Positions 25,505-35,590 of a stretch of DNA of 64,000 nt are shown piece by piece. How positions within the stretch are numbered: the first letter of the stretch is position 1; each line of letters begins with the position of its first letter. Source of the stretch: Pseudanabaena frigida (GTDB lineage: Bacteria; Cyanobacteriota; Cyanobacteriia; Pseudanabaenales; Pseudanabaenaceae); assembly GCA_003242085.1 (NCBI GenBank), contig QBML01000008.1, forward strand, positions 62,001 through 126,000. The letters run 5' to 3'. A model generated the notes under the pieces. The model searched no databases and had not been told where the DNA came from. It was given only the letters and a program-made list of their open reading frames with translations. The position numbers and the translations under genes are program-made.

Positions 25505-28039
25505 TTACAATCCATTCCCGATCGCAAAGAACGCCGACCAAAAATAAGGATGTTGATAATTTGGTGATTTGATGAGAGAAACTTGCGCTCTGCGTAATGC
25601 TTCGGAAATTGTGACATCTCCTTTTTGAATTTCACCATAAAATGCTTCCATGAGTTTTTGCGTGCCCACGTCATTAACTTGCCAAAGCGAAGCGATCGCG
25701 ACTCTCGCTCCTGCGGCTTGCATCTGATATCCTAATCCTAGAATTTCGACTCCACTTCCTAGTTTGCCTCCTAGTCCTGATTGACAGGCACTCAAAACAA
25801 CGAGATCGACATTATTGAGTGACCAATTACGAACATCGCTAATCGTGGCTTTGTCACCATTACCAAAAAGGATAAACGACTCTTCGGGTTTACCAAGCGA
25901 TAGTTGTCCGTGAGTGGCTAAATGGATAATTGTATAAGAATTGGCTTTTGTTTCTGTAACCGTTTTTGTGAAGGCAGACTCGATAAAGGTAGTCGTATTG
26001 GCAAAGCGATCGGCAATCTTTTTTACTTCGATCTCAGTTGCAGGCAATCCACTAAATCCCGCGATCTTGCTATCGTTTTTACCGCCAAATGCTCCTGCAA
26101 AGATGCGAGGCTGAGTGATCGGCTTTGTATTAAATTTGGTAAGTGATTGAGCAGTGATGTTATTGATCCGATATTTCTCAACTAGCCATTGTTTGCCGTC
26201 ATAGAGTGCAGACAATGGAATGTAGCGTAGCTTGGCATCGGGAGCATAGACGATCGTATCAATTTTGAGTTGCTCTAAATCAGCCTCAATTGGCTTAATT
26301 AGCCATGTATAGAACTTCTGAGAAGATACTTTAACATCGTCTGAAGTTACATCTTGTAGGTCAGTGCGAAATTCAACGATTCCCTTGTTAAATTCTTCAC
26401 GGTTGACTTTTATTGTTCGACGAATAATCGGGGTCTTGGCGGTAATCAGAATCAGTTCGAGGCGATCTTTGAGAACGAGAGGATAGAGAATGGCTGCGTT
26501 AGGCATCTTGCCGAAAATATCTTTTCCTAAACTGCGAAAACTATTAGGTTCGAGAGTTTGCTGCTTTTCAGTACGGTGCAATTCTTCAAATTGTTTTTGA
26601 ACTTCGGGACTATTGAGAAAGGCGTTGAATTGATTATTTTGATTTTGTTCTGCTTGGACGAGTTGCCTCAGGCGTTGCTGTTCTGATTCAGTGAGTTTAC
26701 CTTCTTTTTGCTGAAGGTTAATAAATTCGCTAGTAAGGGCGATAATATTTTGTTCGGATGTCTGGAGGGGAAGTCCTTTTTCAGTTTCTTCATTACCGCG
26801 CACTGTGTGGAGATAGTCGCTGAGTTCTTGGACTTTCAGCAAATCTAAAACCTGTTGAGCTTCAATAATACGGTCTTTTTTGAGTAGGAGATCGGCAAGA
26901 TTGCGATAGCTCTCTTCGACAGTAGATAGATAGGATTTTTGAACTTCTTTTGGTAATTTGCGTATATCTTTACGAATGGATTCATGGACGTTAACAGATT
27001 GCTTATAAAAGAGAATTGCCAGATCGGTCTGGTTAAGATTTGAAAAAGCAAGCCCTAGATTTTCGAGTGAATATCCTTCACTATAGCGATCGCCAATTTG
27101 TTTAGAGCCTGACAGCGCTTGCTGTAAAAAAACTATTGCTTGTTGGTACTGTTCTAAATTGCCATAGGCAGTTCCTAAACCATTGAGAGCATATACCTCT
27201 CCATTGTGATCGCCAATTTGTTTTTTGATTGCTAGACCTTGCTGATAAAAATCAACCGCTTTCTGGTATTGTCCTAAACTGTTATAGGTGCTGCCTAGTG
27301 TGTAGAGAGAATTTGCTTCTCCATAGCGATCGCCGATCGCTTTTCTAATCACTAACGATTGTTGGTGCAGATCGATCGCTTTTTGATACTGCCCTAAAGT
27401 GTCATAAATGTCGCCCATCCCGTTGAGACAATAGGCTTCCCCATTGCGATCGCCGATCTCTTTTCTGATCGCTAAGGATTGCTGATATAAATCAATCGCT
27501 TTTTGGTATTGACCTAAACTTTCATAGACATCGGCAAGCCCATTGATGGCATTCCCTTCACCATCGCGATCGCCAATTTGTTTGGCAATTTCTAAAGCTT
27601 GCTGATGGAGTTCTATCGCTTTTGGATACTGACCGAGGTTATCGTATGCTTCTCCTAGTCCGTGAAGTGCGTTACCTTCTCCTTCGCGATCGCTGATTTG
27701 TTTTTTGATTGTTAAGGACTGTTGGAATAAATCAATTGCTTTTTGGTACTGCCCTAGACTGTTATAAGTATTGCCTAGTCCGATCGATGCATTACTTTCG
27801 CCTTCGCGATTGTTAGTAGATCGATAGAGCTGTAATGCTGATTGAAATGACTGTAAGGCTTCTCGATACTGGCTTTTGTCAAACTGTTGCGTCCCTATCT
27901 CAATGGCTCGATCTGCGTCTGACTTAGGCTCTTTTGCAGTCTGCGCTTGGACATTTGTTTGAGGAAAATTAGGCGTTAATCCTAAACCTAAAAGTCCAGA
28001 GGATAAAACAAAGGCGATCGAGTAGATTCTTGAAGACAT
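25505..28039 (-). CDS. Exported TPR-CHAT protein C (caspase-like)
   Basis: 844 aa. Signal peptide MSSRIYSIAFVLSSGLLGLG from ATG 28039, then about eight TPR units of the GEGNALHGLGEAYDNLGQYPK type, a helical linker longer than in A and B with a charged coiled-coil insertion (LQQKEGKLTESEQQRLRQLV), and the CHAT domain with His in IHLATHGQL and Cys in VVLSACQSGLG. It is the most diverged of the three paralogues. The end of the protein ([14 protein letters not shown]) is conserved in all copies, including the fragment at 28150. Substrate unknown; predicted periplasmic or secreted. Confidence 0.9.
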   Translation of the reverse strand: MSSRIYSIAFVLSSGLLGLGLTPNFPQTNVQAQTAKEPKSDADRAIEIGTQQFDKSQYREALQSFQSALQLYRSTNNREGESNASIGLGNTYNSLGQYQKAIDLFQQSLTIKKQISDREGEGNALHGLGEAYDNLGQYPKAIELHQQALEIAKQIGDRDGEGNAINGLADVYESLGQYQKAIDLYQQSLAIRKEIGDRNGEAYCLNGMGDIYDTLGQYQKAIDLHQQSLVIRKAIGDRYGEANSLYTLGSTYNSLGQYQKAVDFYQQGLAIKKQIGDHNGEVYALNGLGTAYGNLEQYQQAIVFLQQALSGSKQIGDRYSEGYSLENLGLAFSNLNQTDLAILFYKQSVNVHESIRKDIRKLPKEVQKSYLSTVEESYRNLADLLLKKDRIIEAQQVLDLLKVQELSDYLHTVRGNEETEKGLPLQTSEQNIIALTSEFINLQQKEGKLTESEQQRLRQLVQAEQNQNNQFNAFLNSPEVQKQFEELHRTEKQQTLEPNSFRSLGKDIFGKMPNAAILYPLVLKDRLELILITAKTPIIRRTIKVNREEFNKGIVEFRTDLQDVTSDDVKVSSQKFYTWLIKPIEADLEQLKIDTIVYAPDAKLRYIPLSALYDGKQWLVEKYRINNITAQSLTKFNTKPITQPRIFAGAFGGKNDSKIAGFSGLPATEIEVKKIADRFANTTTFIESAFTKTVTETKANSYTIIHLATHGQLSLGKPEESFILFGNGDKATISDVRNWSLNNVDLVVLSACQSGLGGKLGSGVEILGLGYQMQAAGARVAIASLWQVNDVGTQKLMEAFYGEIQKGDVTISEALRRAQVSLIKSPNYQHPYFWSAFFAIGNGL

Positions 28040-28149
28040 AACTTTTCTTGAAGCTTTGTCATGATTGTACAGTTCTTATCACCTAAATAGAGCGCACTAA
28101 TATTTCATTAAAGCCTCTAGAAGTTTATTTAGTACAAATGACTTAGTCG

Positions 28150-28455
28150 TTAAAGTCCATTGCCGATCGCAAAGAACACTGACCAATAGAAAGGATGGTT
28201 ATATTTCTGCGATTTAATTAGGGAAACTTGCGCTCTATGTAATGCTTCAGTACCATTAACATCGCCTTTTTGGAGTTCACCATAAAAAGCTGTCATTAAC
28301 GCATATGTGCCAGCATCATCGACTTTCCAGAGAGAGGCGATCGCATTTTTAGCACCAGCTTTCTGAACTTGATAACCAAAACCCAAAACCTCTACCCCAT
28401 CATCGAGCTTGCCCGTCCCTGTCTGACAAGTACTAAGAATGATCCGAATACTCAA
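28150..28455 (-). pseudogene. C-terminal fragment of a TPR-CHAT gene
   Basis: About 100 codons equal to the extreme C-terminus of the CHAT domain: IILSTCQTGTGKLDDGVEVL through the terminal FFAIGNGL. It is closest to protein A. The catalytic Cys region is present, but the catalytic His, the rest of CHAT, all TPRs and the signal peptide are missing. It begins with TTG immediately after the stop of the PAS-pentapeptide gene and has no ribosome site of its own, so it is a remnant left by a deletion or recombination. Translational reinitiation cannot be excluded but the product could not be an active protease. Confidence 0.88.
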
Positions 28456-30678
28456 CTAACTGATTACAAGTGCACCTAGCAAGTTACTATCATCAAGTAT
28501 CGCATCTGTAATATTAGCGTCCCTCAAATCAGCACCACGCAAATCAGCACCACGTAAATCCGACCATCTCAAATCAGCATATTGGAGGTTTGCACCGCGT
28601 AAATCCGCGCCACGCAAATTTGCATATTGGAGATTGGCATAACTACAATTGCTGCCATTTAGAGCAACACCGCTAAAATCTACTTGCTGTAATTCAGCTT
28701 CGGCAAAATAGGCTCCACGTAAGTTTAAGCCTGCAAAATTTCGCTGTCCACTTTTATATTGGTTGATTAATGCATTGGCACTAGATCCAAATTTGTTGAG
28801 AGATTCTGTCTCAGAAGATATTAGAGAGGAGACACGCGATCGAACAAGATTCAATCGATTGTCACCGTCATTAGTGCTGCGATCGCCTAACTCATCAATA
28901 ATTCGGAGTACACCAATTATTTTTCCATTCGGATCGTGAACTAGTACTGTTGACATACATACATTCTTTAAATTGCCATCATGAAGCTGGAATGACATCT
29001 GCACACCATCAAGAGGTCTACCTGCTAAAGTACTGAGAACCGCATCTTGTAATTCCATTGCTTGAGGTTCTGGAATACTTGCAACAGGATAGCCAATGAT
29101 TTCCGAATTATTCCAAGAGAATAGTTTCTCTGCGGCTGAGTTCCACAACAAAACTTTGCCTTCAGGACTGATGATATCGATCGCTACAGGTACGGACTTA
29201 ATTACTGCGCGTAATAGTTCATTGGTTCGTTGTAATTCCGATTCCGCTTCACCCCTTTCACTGATATCGATACAAACTCCATCAGCAAGTACTGTTCCTG
29301 AGTCTATAGAATAATAACGAGTGATATTTTGCACCCACTTCACTTCACCAGTGATTGTAATCACCCGAAATTCATGGCGGAAGGTGGCGAGCTTATCAAA
29401 GCCAGCTTTGATCAGTGCCTTAAATTGATCGAGATCTTCAGGATGAATGAGATCGAGCAATTGTAAAGGTGAGGAGATGGCGTATCTAGGTGAAATACCA
29501 ACTAACCCAATTAAACCATCGCTGATAAATGGGATCGAAATTACCCCTTCAGGACTCCTTGCCAAGCGATAGAGGGTAGCAGGCATACTAGAGGCGATCG
29601 TGGCTAATCGGAGTTCGCTCTCTTGCAAAGCTGTTTCTGTCTGTTTGCGTTCAGTAATATCGCGGGAGTTAATCACTAATCCCTGCACATTAGGGTCTTG
29701 TAAGAGATTGCAACAAACTGACTCTAAATAAATCCAATCACCATTAATATGCTGATGGCGCATGACAATTGGCTTTGATACTGAAAGAGTATCTACAGAT
29801 TGAGCTAGAAAATTTTGAAAAATTGGTAAGTCTTCTGGATGAATAAACCTAATAAATTTTTTATCCATTACATCTTCAGGCATGTATCCCAACGTTTTAA
29901 ATAATGCGGGACTGCAATAGTGAATCGTCGTATCGATATCGAGAATATTCACGATATCTGAGGAATGCTGCATCATTGCCCGAAGTTTGGCTTCGTTACG
30001 ATTGAGATTGCGAGAAATGCGGCGTTGCTCTTCTCTCTCTACCCGAATTTGGCGATCCATGAGGTTGAGTTTGGCATTCATTTCTGCCACTCGAATCTCT
30101 AAGCGCTGATGGGACTGTTGTAGCTTTTCCCCTTCTTGTTTGCGTTGGGTAATATCTTGAATCCACCAGCGCATACCGATGACTTTTCCATCTGTTGGTG
30201 TGCGAAGGCTGATAATTGTGAAGCTTGCATCAAAAGGTTGCCCTGTCGGGAATTGCATCCGAAAGTCTAAACTTTTAATGTTTTGTCCTCTTTGAAGCTG
30301 TCCGATGAGTTTTTGAAATTGGTCTTTGTAGGAAGGAAAGACAAAGTTTTCGAGATTTGTCCCAATTGGATGCGAACCAAACATTAGCGTAGCCGCCCGA
30401 TTCGCTTCTGTAATATCACCATTAGCTTCAGTGACAAAATAGCCATCTGGAGCAAAATCAAAAAGTTCTCGATAGCGTTCTAATTCATCGGTTAGCGATC
30501 GCTGGCAAGTTTCTAGTTCTTTCAGGCTAGATTGCAGGCTATTAACTGCATCTTCTAGATTAAGATTTCTGGTCTCAATTTCTACAGAAGACGATATGGA
30601 TGTCGCTGCAATATGTTCTAGTTCTTGCAGTTGCTGAATCGAGGTTGCAATCAACTCGTGACAAAGGTGCATTCCCAT
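28456..30678 (-). CDS. Multi-PAS protein with pentapeptide-repeat tail
   Basis: 740 aa. Three or four PAS/PAC modules (about 65-180, 225-345, 350-470, 480-595; e.g. RYRELFDFAPDGYFVTEANGDI and GVLRIIDELGDR) with a coiled coil near 180-225, then a C-terminal pentapeptide-repeat region (about 650-735) made of A(D/N)LRG units such as ADLRGANLQYADLR. There is no histidine kinase, GGDEF, EAL or other output domain; the tail would form a right-handed quadrilateral beta helix, perhaps for protein binding. The stop TAG is directly abutted by the CHAT fragment. Cytosolic. Signal and partner unknown. Confidence 0.85.
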   Translation of the reverse strand: MGMHLCHELIATSIQQLQELEHIAATSISSSVEIETRNLNLEDAVNSLQSSLKELETCQRSLTDELERYRELFDFAPDGYFVTEANGDITEANRAATLMFGSHPIGTNLENFVFPSYKDQFQKLIGQLQRGQNIKSLDFRMQFPTGQPFDASFTIISLRTPTDGKVIGMRWWIQDITQRKQEGEKLQQSHQRLEIRVAEMNAKLNLMDRQIRVEREEQRRISRNLNRNEAKLRAMMQHSSDIVNILDIDTTIHYCSPALFKTLGYMPEDVMDKKFIRFIHPEDLPIFQNFLAQSVDTLSVSKPIVMRHQHINGDWIYLESVCCNLLQDPNVQGLVINSRDITERKQTETALQESELRLATIASSMPATLYRLARSPEGVISIPFISDGLIGLVGISPRYAISSPLQLLDLIHPEDLDQFKALIKAGFDKLATFRHEFRVITITGEVKWVQNITRYYSIDSGTVLADGVCIDISERGEAESELQRTNELLRAVIKSVPVAIDIISPEGKVLLWNSAAEKLFSWNNSEIIGYPVASIPEPQAMELQDAVLSTLAGRPLDGVQMSFQLHDGNLKNVCMSTVLVHDPNGKIIGVLRIIDELGDRSTNDGDNRLNLVRSRVSSLISSETESLNKFGSSANALINQYKSGQRNFAGLNLRGAYFAEAELQQVDFSGVALNGSNCSYANLQYANLRGADLRGANLQYADLRWSDLRGADLRGADLRDANITDAILDDSNLLGALVIS

Positions 30679-31013
30679 ATACGATCCATATTTTAATCAG
30701 TCTTCATAAGATATACAGTATAGCCCTAATACATAAGCCCCAAAATGCTAGGTAACATAAAGTATAGCATCATGCTTTTGGGTGTTGATTTTCCTAAGAT
30801 CTATAGCTTTAAGCATAACAATGAAATTCAGTCAAAGTTATTGCTTGATATATCTATAGCCACGTATAGCAATTAAAGAGATATCTAGGACATAAAACCC
30901 AAATAAATAGAGACGGCGCTTCGCGCCGTCTCTATTTATTTGGGTTTTATGTCCTAAGCAAAACTTGCATTATGAGCATTAACAATATGCCAACAAAATT
31001 TCGGTGGATAGGA
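30679..31013. other. Intergenic region between helicase 3' end and PAS gene
   Basis: 335 bases that contain the promoter side of the PAS-pentapeptide gene and palindrome P13. CTATAGC and TATAGC words at 30854-30869 resemble sequences flanking other palindromes. No ORF seen. Confidence 0.5.
30886..30956. repeat. Palindrome P13, 34-bp perfect stem, GC-TTC-GC apex
   Basis: Arms 30886-30919 and 30923-30956 pair without a mismatch around TTC. The outer end TAGGACATAAAACCCA recurs at P12 and, altered, at P26 and 42484. The right flank AGCAAAACTTGCAT recurs at P6. It is the clearest full-length copy of the family. Confidence 0.95.
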
Positions 31014-32471
31014 CTAGCGATTGCGATTGTGATGAGAGTCCGATCTTTCAGGTTTAGGGGGCTGAGTAGGTGATTTCGCAGTACTTCTGCCAACTAGTTT
31101 CTTTTGTGGTTGATTTGATGACTTGCTGGGGACTTGAGACGATGGCTTCGCGATAGGATTATTATCCCTTTGTCCGTGTCTGGGTTGATGCTTCGATTGC
31201 CGTCCCACTTGAATTGGCTCAGCCTTAGCGCGAGGATCGGGATCGAATCCAGCAATGATTTCCTGAGGTAGTGATCGCTTAATCAACTTCTCGATATCTG
31301 AAAGAAACTTGCGTTCATCCACACATACTAGCGAAATCGCTTCACCAGACGAGCCAGCCCGTCCCGTGCGTCCGATGCGATGCACGTAGTCCTCAGGTAC
31401 ATTCGGTAATTCGTAGTTAACTACATGGGGAAGTTCGCTAATATCCAGTCCACGCGCAGCAATATCTGTGGCTACTAATACCTGCAAACTACCATCTTTA
31501 AATTTGCCGAGGGCGCGAGTACGGGCGGCTTGACTCTTGTTCCCATGAATTGCCATCGCGACAATGTCATCTTGATGCAATTGCTTAACAAGGCGATCGG
31601 CTCCATGCTTGGTGCGCGTAAATACTAAGACCTGATACCAGTTGTGAGTCTTGATCAAATGCGTAAGTAACTCCCGCTTGCGATCGCGATCGACAGGAAA
31701 TACCCGCTGAGTGACTAAGTCAGCAGTCGCATTCTGAGCGGCAACTTCGACCATTACAGGCTGATTGAGTAAAGTACTTGCAAAGGATTTAATCTCATTC
31801 GAGAAAGTTGCTGAAAATAGGAGATTTTGGCGCTGTTTGGGGAGTAGTGCCAGAATTCGCTTGATGTCGCGGATAAAGCCCATGTCCAACATGCGATCGG
31901 CTTCATCCAATACCAAGATTTCAACTTGCGATAAATCTAAGCGTCCCTGTTGCACGTGATCTAATAGTCGCCCTGGGGTTGCTACTAAGATTTCTACACC
32001 ACCTCTGAGGCGATTAATTTGGGGATTAATATTCACGCCACCATAGATCACCATTGAGGTTAGAGGTAGATGCCGACCATAGGTCTGTACGCTTTCTTCG
32101 ACTTGGGCGGCAAGTTCACGGGTGGGAGTGAGGATCAAGGCGCGGATCGGAATTTTCCCAGTAGCCGATCGCTTGACGACCTTGTTAGACAGTAAATGTA
32201 AAATCGGCAGCGTAAAGCCTGCGGTTTTGCCAGTACCAGTTTGAGCACCAGCCAATAAATCTTGACCTGAGAGGACAACGGGGATCGCCTGTGATTGAAT
32301 GGGGGTGGGTTTGGTATAGCCACGAGCTGCGACGGCACGAACAATTTGCTCGGACAAACCTAATGCTGAGAAACCCTGTGCTGATGCGATCGGAGCCGAA
32401 GATTTGGTAGATATGGATTTGTTAGGTACAGAAGATTTAGTTACAGGAAAGATAATTGCAGAAGAAGACAT
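31014..32471 (-). CDS. DEAD-box RNA helicase (RhlE/CrhR-like)
   Basis: 485 aa. All helicase motifs are present: Q motif in [14 protein letters not shown], motif [14 protein letters not shown], Ia [18 protein letters not shown], motif [12 protein letters not shown], motif III FSATFS, then IV, V ([11 protein letters not shown]) and VI ([12 protein letters not shown]). A basic, Gln/Ser/Pro-rich tail (about 400-485) replaces a folded RNA-binding domain. Such enzymes unwind RNA duplexes; in cyanobacteria CrhR-type helicases respond to cold and redox state, and the 308-base upstream gap would leave room for a regulated leader. Start ATG 32471. Whether it is CrhR itself or a second RhlE-like paralogue cannot be told from the window. 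Confidence 0.93.
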   Translation of the reverse strand: MSSSAIIFPVTKSSVPNKSISTKSSAPIASAQGFSALGLSEQIVRAVAARGYTKPTPIQSQAIPVVLSGQDLLAGAQTGTGKTAGFTLPILHLLSNKVVKRSATGKIPIRALILTPTRELAAQVEESVQTYGRHLPLTSMVIYGGVNINPQINRLRGGVEILVATPGRLLDHVQQGRLDLSQVEILVLDEADRMLDMGFIRDIKRILALLPKQRQNLLFSATFSNEIKSFASTLLNQPVMVEVAAQNATADLVTQRVFPVDRDRKRELLTHLIKTHNWYQVLVFTRTKHGADRLVKQLHQDDIVAMAIHGNKSQAARTRALGKFKDGSLQVLVATDIAARGLDISELPHVVNYELPNVPEDYVHRIGRTGRAGSSGEAISLVCVDERKFLSDIEKLIKRSLPQEIIAGFDPDPRAKAEPIQVGRQSKHQPRHGQRDNNPIAKPSSQVPSKSSNQPQKKLVGRSTAKSPTQPPKPERSDSHHNRNR

Positions 32472-32779
32472 AGAACTCCAATTTTTTTATCGGTCTGTCG
32501 CTGTTAGCGAGGCAATTTTGTAGTCGTACCAATTCTCAGGACTTTGTGACATTCCTAAGAATCTAAAACCTTACCCAGAGGGATTTTAAAGCTTCAAAGA
32601 TGGATTTGCCATTTTTGAAATTGGTGTCAGACGGAGCAGAGACAGAATTGTATAACGTGTCAACAGTATCAATGACTGGGAGCAGACACTGTAGGCTAAC
32701 ATCTTAGCAGAGGTTCGCGATTTATAGTTACAGTGAGTTACAAGTAAATTTTACTGATGTCGCGATCGCTTAGATAATA
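32472..32779. other. Divergent promoter region, helicase/phosphorelay operon
   Basis: 308 bases without an ORF. On the minus strand TTGACA occurs at 32658-32663, but no good -10 box follows at the proper distance. No palindrome of the dispersed family is present, which is unusual for this window. Confidence 0.4.
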
Positions 32780-35590
32780 ATGCAGAAACCTGAAATCCCA
32801 ATCAATGAAAGCGATCGCCAAGCCGCACTAGATCGCTATGAGATTCTCGATACCTTGCCAGAACAGGTATATGACGACCTGACCCAACTAGCGGCGGATA
32901 TTTGTGGAACGCCGATCGCCTTAATCTCGTTAATCGATCGCGATCGGCAATGGTTTAAATCTCGTGTCGGACTTGATGCAACGGAAACATCTCGCGAAAT
33001 TTCCTTTTGCGGTCATGCGGTTTTCGATAATACGATCTTGAATGTTCCCGATGCCACTCAAGATCCGCGTTTTGCTGATAATCCATTAGTCGTCAACGAT
33101 CCGAGTATTCGTTTTTATGCGGGAATCCCCTTAACAACTAGCGATCAATATACTTTGGGGACTTTATGCGTCATCGATCGCCAGCCTAGAGATCTGACAC
33201 CACAGCAAATTAACCAACTAGAATCCCTCAGTCGTCTGGTCATTAGTCAATTAGAACTAAGAAAAAATGAGGCAACATCTCGCCTATTAACCTCCGTCGT
33301 TGAGTCCTCTAATGATGCGATCATCACTAAAAATTTAGATGGCATCATCACCAGTTGGAACCCCGCTGCGACTGAGTTATTTGGCTATTCCGCCGATGAA
33401 ATGGTGGGAAAATCAATTTTTACACTGATTCCGCCCGATCGCCTCACAGAAGAAAAATTGATTGTCGAACGTCTCAAGCTACAAGAAAAAGTAGAACATT
33501 TTGAAACAGTTCGCTTGCATAAAGATGGTAGTCGTCTTGAAGTCTCTGTGACGATTTCTCCCTTAATTAGCAAAACTGGAGAAGTCGTAGGCGCGTCTAA
33601 AATTGTGCGTGACATTACCAACCGCAAAGCCGCAGAAGAGAAGTTAAGCAACCTTTTGATGTTGCAAAAAGCAATTCTCGATAATCCCAACTTTGCGATT
33701 ATCTCCACTGACTTAGACGGCACAATCCAATCCTTTAATGCCGCCGCCGAAAACATGCTGGGATATACGTCTTCAGAAATAGTGGGGAAAACAAGCCCTG
33801 CGCTCTTTCATGTGGGTGAAGAAATCGTCACTCGCGCCCAAATATTATCTGAAGAACTCCAACGCCCGATTGAAACTAGCTTTGAAGTGTTTATTGCCAA
33901 AACCAAATTTCGACAGGTGGATGAAGCGGAATGGACTTATATCCGTAAAGATGGCTCTCAATTCCCAGTGCTGTTAACGATTACCGCCATTCGCACTGAG
34001 AACGATGAGATTAGAGGATTTATGGGGATTGCCAAGGATATTACGGCTCAAAAGCAAGCTGAGAAACAATCTCTCGATATTACCGATGCCTTAAACAAAA
34101 CTGCCATTGTCGCAATTACGGATATTCAAGGCACGATTATCTTTGCGAATGATAAATTCTGCGAAATTTCTAAATATAGCCGCGAAGAGTTGATCGGACA
34201 AAATCATCGGATTCTCAATTCTGGACATCATCCGCGTCAGTTTTTTACTGGGATGTGGAAGGCGATCGCTAGCGGACAAACATGGAGGGCAGAGATTAAA
34301 AATCTGGCTAAGGATGGTTCATTCTATTGGGTCGATACAACGATCGTGCCATTTCTCAATGAACATGGTAAACCCTATAAATATCTTACGATTCGGAAGG
34401 ATATCACCGATCGCAAAGCCGCCGAGATTGAGTTGCAAAAGCTATCCTTGATTGCTAGCAAAACTGATAATGTGGCGATCGTTACTAATCCACAAGGAAA
34501 AATTGAATGGGTTAATGAAAGTTTCTATCGGGTCACAGGTTACACCTTAGCGGAGGTAGTCGGAAAGAAACCAAGGGATATTTTGCAAGGGGTGAAAACT
34601 TCTAAGGAAACGGTTGCCGAAATTCGCTATGCCTTAGCAAGACAAGAACCCTTCAGTGGCGAAATTTTGAATTATCACAAAAATGGGAAACCTTATTGGT
34701 TATTGTTACAGATTAATCCTGTGTTTGATGATGATGGAAATCTCCAGCATTTCATCGCGATCGAGAATGAAATCACGACTCGCAAAGAGATGGAATGCGA
34801 TCTGAAATTGGAGAGCGAAGAGCGCCGCATCACGTCTCAAAAATTGAGTGTTTTAACGGAACGTTTAGAGATTAGCAATCGCGAATTACTTGATTTTGCC
34901 TATGTTGCTTCCCATGACTTACAGGAGCCTCTACGAAAAATTCAGGCTTTTGGCGATCGCCTCAAATCAACTTGCAATGATGGACTGAACGAAAAAGGAC
35001 AGGACTATCTGGAAAGAATGCTGAATGCGGCGGGACGCGCTCAGGTCTTAATTAACGATCTGTTGTCTTTTTCGCGAGTCACCACCCAAGCCAAACCCTT
35101 TGCGCCAGTTAATTTATCGGAGATTTTAGATGGTGTTCTCTCGGATTTAGAGATTCGGATCGAGCAAACTGGGGCTGCGGTAGAAATCGATCGCCTACCA
35201 GTGATTGATGCTGATGCGATGCAAATGCGACAAATTTTACAGAATCTGATCGGTAATGCGCTCAAGTTCCGTCAAGAAGGGCTTGCGCCGCTTGTACAGG
35301 TGCGATCTCGGATGCTTACGAATCACGGCGAAGAATGTTGTGAAATCCATGTCATCGATAATGGCATTGGCTTTGAGCAGAAATATACTGATCGCATTTT
35401 TCAGATTTTCCAACGTCTGCATGGACGAGGTACTTATGAGGGTACAGGTATTGGGTTAGCAATCTGTCGTAAAATAGCAGAACGTCACGGCGGTTCATTA
35501 GTTGCTGAAAGCAAACCAAATCAAGGCGCGACCTTTATTTTTACCACGCCCATTCATCAAGCTAAAGGAAATATTAACTATGACCATTAA
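32780..35590 (+). CDS. GAF-multi-PAS sensor histidine kinase
   Basis: 936 aa. GAF (about 20-165; IALISLIDRDRQWFKSRVG, FYAGIPLTTSDQYTLGTLCV), four PAS/PAC modules (about 172-290, 300-430, 435-555, 560-680), HisKA with His in ASHDLQEPLRKIQAFG (about 712) and HATPase (NLIGNALKFRQEG, DNGIGFEQKY, GTGIGLAICRKIAERHGG). The fourth PAS resembles LOV domains (VTNPQGKIEWVNESFYRVTGY ... NYHKNGKPYW), but where LOV has GRNCRFLQG it has GKKPRDILQG, so the flavin-reactive Cys is missing. The GAF shows no obvious bilin Cys. The HDLQEP subtype is common in phytochrome-linked kinases. It overlaps the next gene by 11 bases and heads a five-gene operon. Confidence 0.92.
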   Translation: MQKPEIPINESDRQAALDRYEILDTLPEQVYDDLTQLAADICGTPIALISLIDRDRQWFKSRVGLDATETSREISFCGHAVFDNTILNVPDATQDPRFADNPLVVNDPSIRFYAGIPLTTSDQYTLGTLCVIDRQPRDLTPQQINQLESLSRLVISQLELRKNEATSRLLTSVVESSNDAIITKNLDGIITSWNPAATELFGYSADEMVGKSIFTLIPPDRLTEEKLIVERLKLQEKVEHFETVRLHKDGSRLEVSVTISPLISKTGEVVGASKIVRDITNRKAAEEKLSNLLMLQKAILDNPNFAIISTDLDGTIQSFNAAAENMLGYTSSEIVGKTSPALFHVGEEIVTRAQILSEELQRPIETSFEVFIAKTKFRQVDEAEWTYIRKDGSQFPVLLTITAIRTENDEIRGFMGIAKDITAQKQAEKQSLDITDALNKTAIVAITDIQGTIIFANDKFCEISKYSREELIGQNHRILNSGHHPRQFFTGMWKAIASGQTWRAEIKNLAKDGSFYWVDTTIVPFLNEHGKPYKYLTIRKDITDRKAAEIELQKLSLIASKTDNVAIVTNPQGKIEWVNESFYRVTGYTLAEVVGKKPRDILQGVKTSKETVAEIRYALARQEPFSGEILNYHKNGKPYWLLLQINPVFDDDGNLQHFIAIENEITTRKEMECDLKLESEERRITSQKLSVLTERLEISNRELLDFAYVASHDLQEPLRKIQAFGDRLKSTCNDGLNEKGQDYLERMLNAAGRAQVLINDLLSFSRVTTQAKPFAPVNLSEILDGVLSDLEIRIEQTGAAVEIDRLPVIDADAMQMRQILQNLIGNALKFRQEGLAPLVQVRSRMLTNHGEECCEIHVIDNGIGFEQKYTDRIFQIFQRLHGRGTYEGTGIGLAICRKIAERHGGSLVAESKPNQGATFIFTTPIHQAKGNINYDH

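Noticed and set aside
28150-28455. Functional small CHAT gene
   Set aside because: The catalytic His and most of the domain are missing, and there is no ribosome site.
32658-32663. TTGACA box as helicase promoter
   Set aside because: No matching -10 element at 16-18 bases, so it is not reported as a feature.
34440-34800. LOV blue-light photoreceptor domain
   Set aside because: The Cys of the GRNCRFLQG motif is absent (GKKPRDILQG), so classic LOV photochemistry is not expected.
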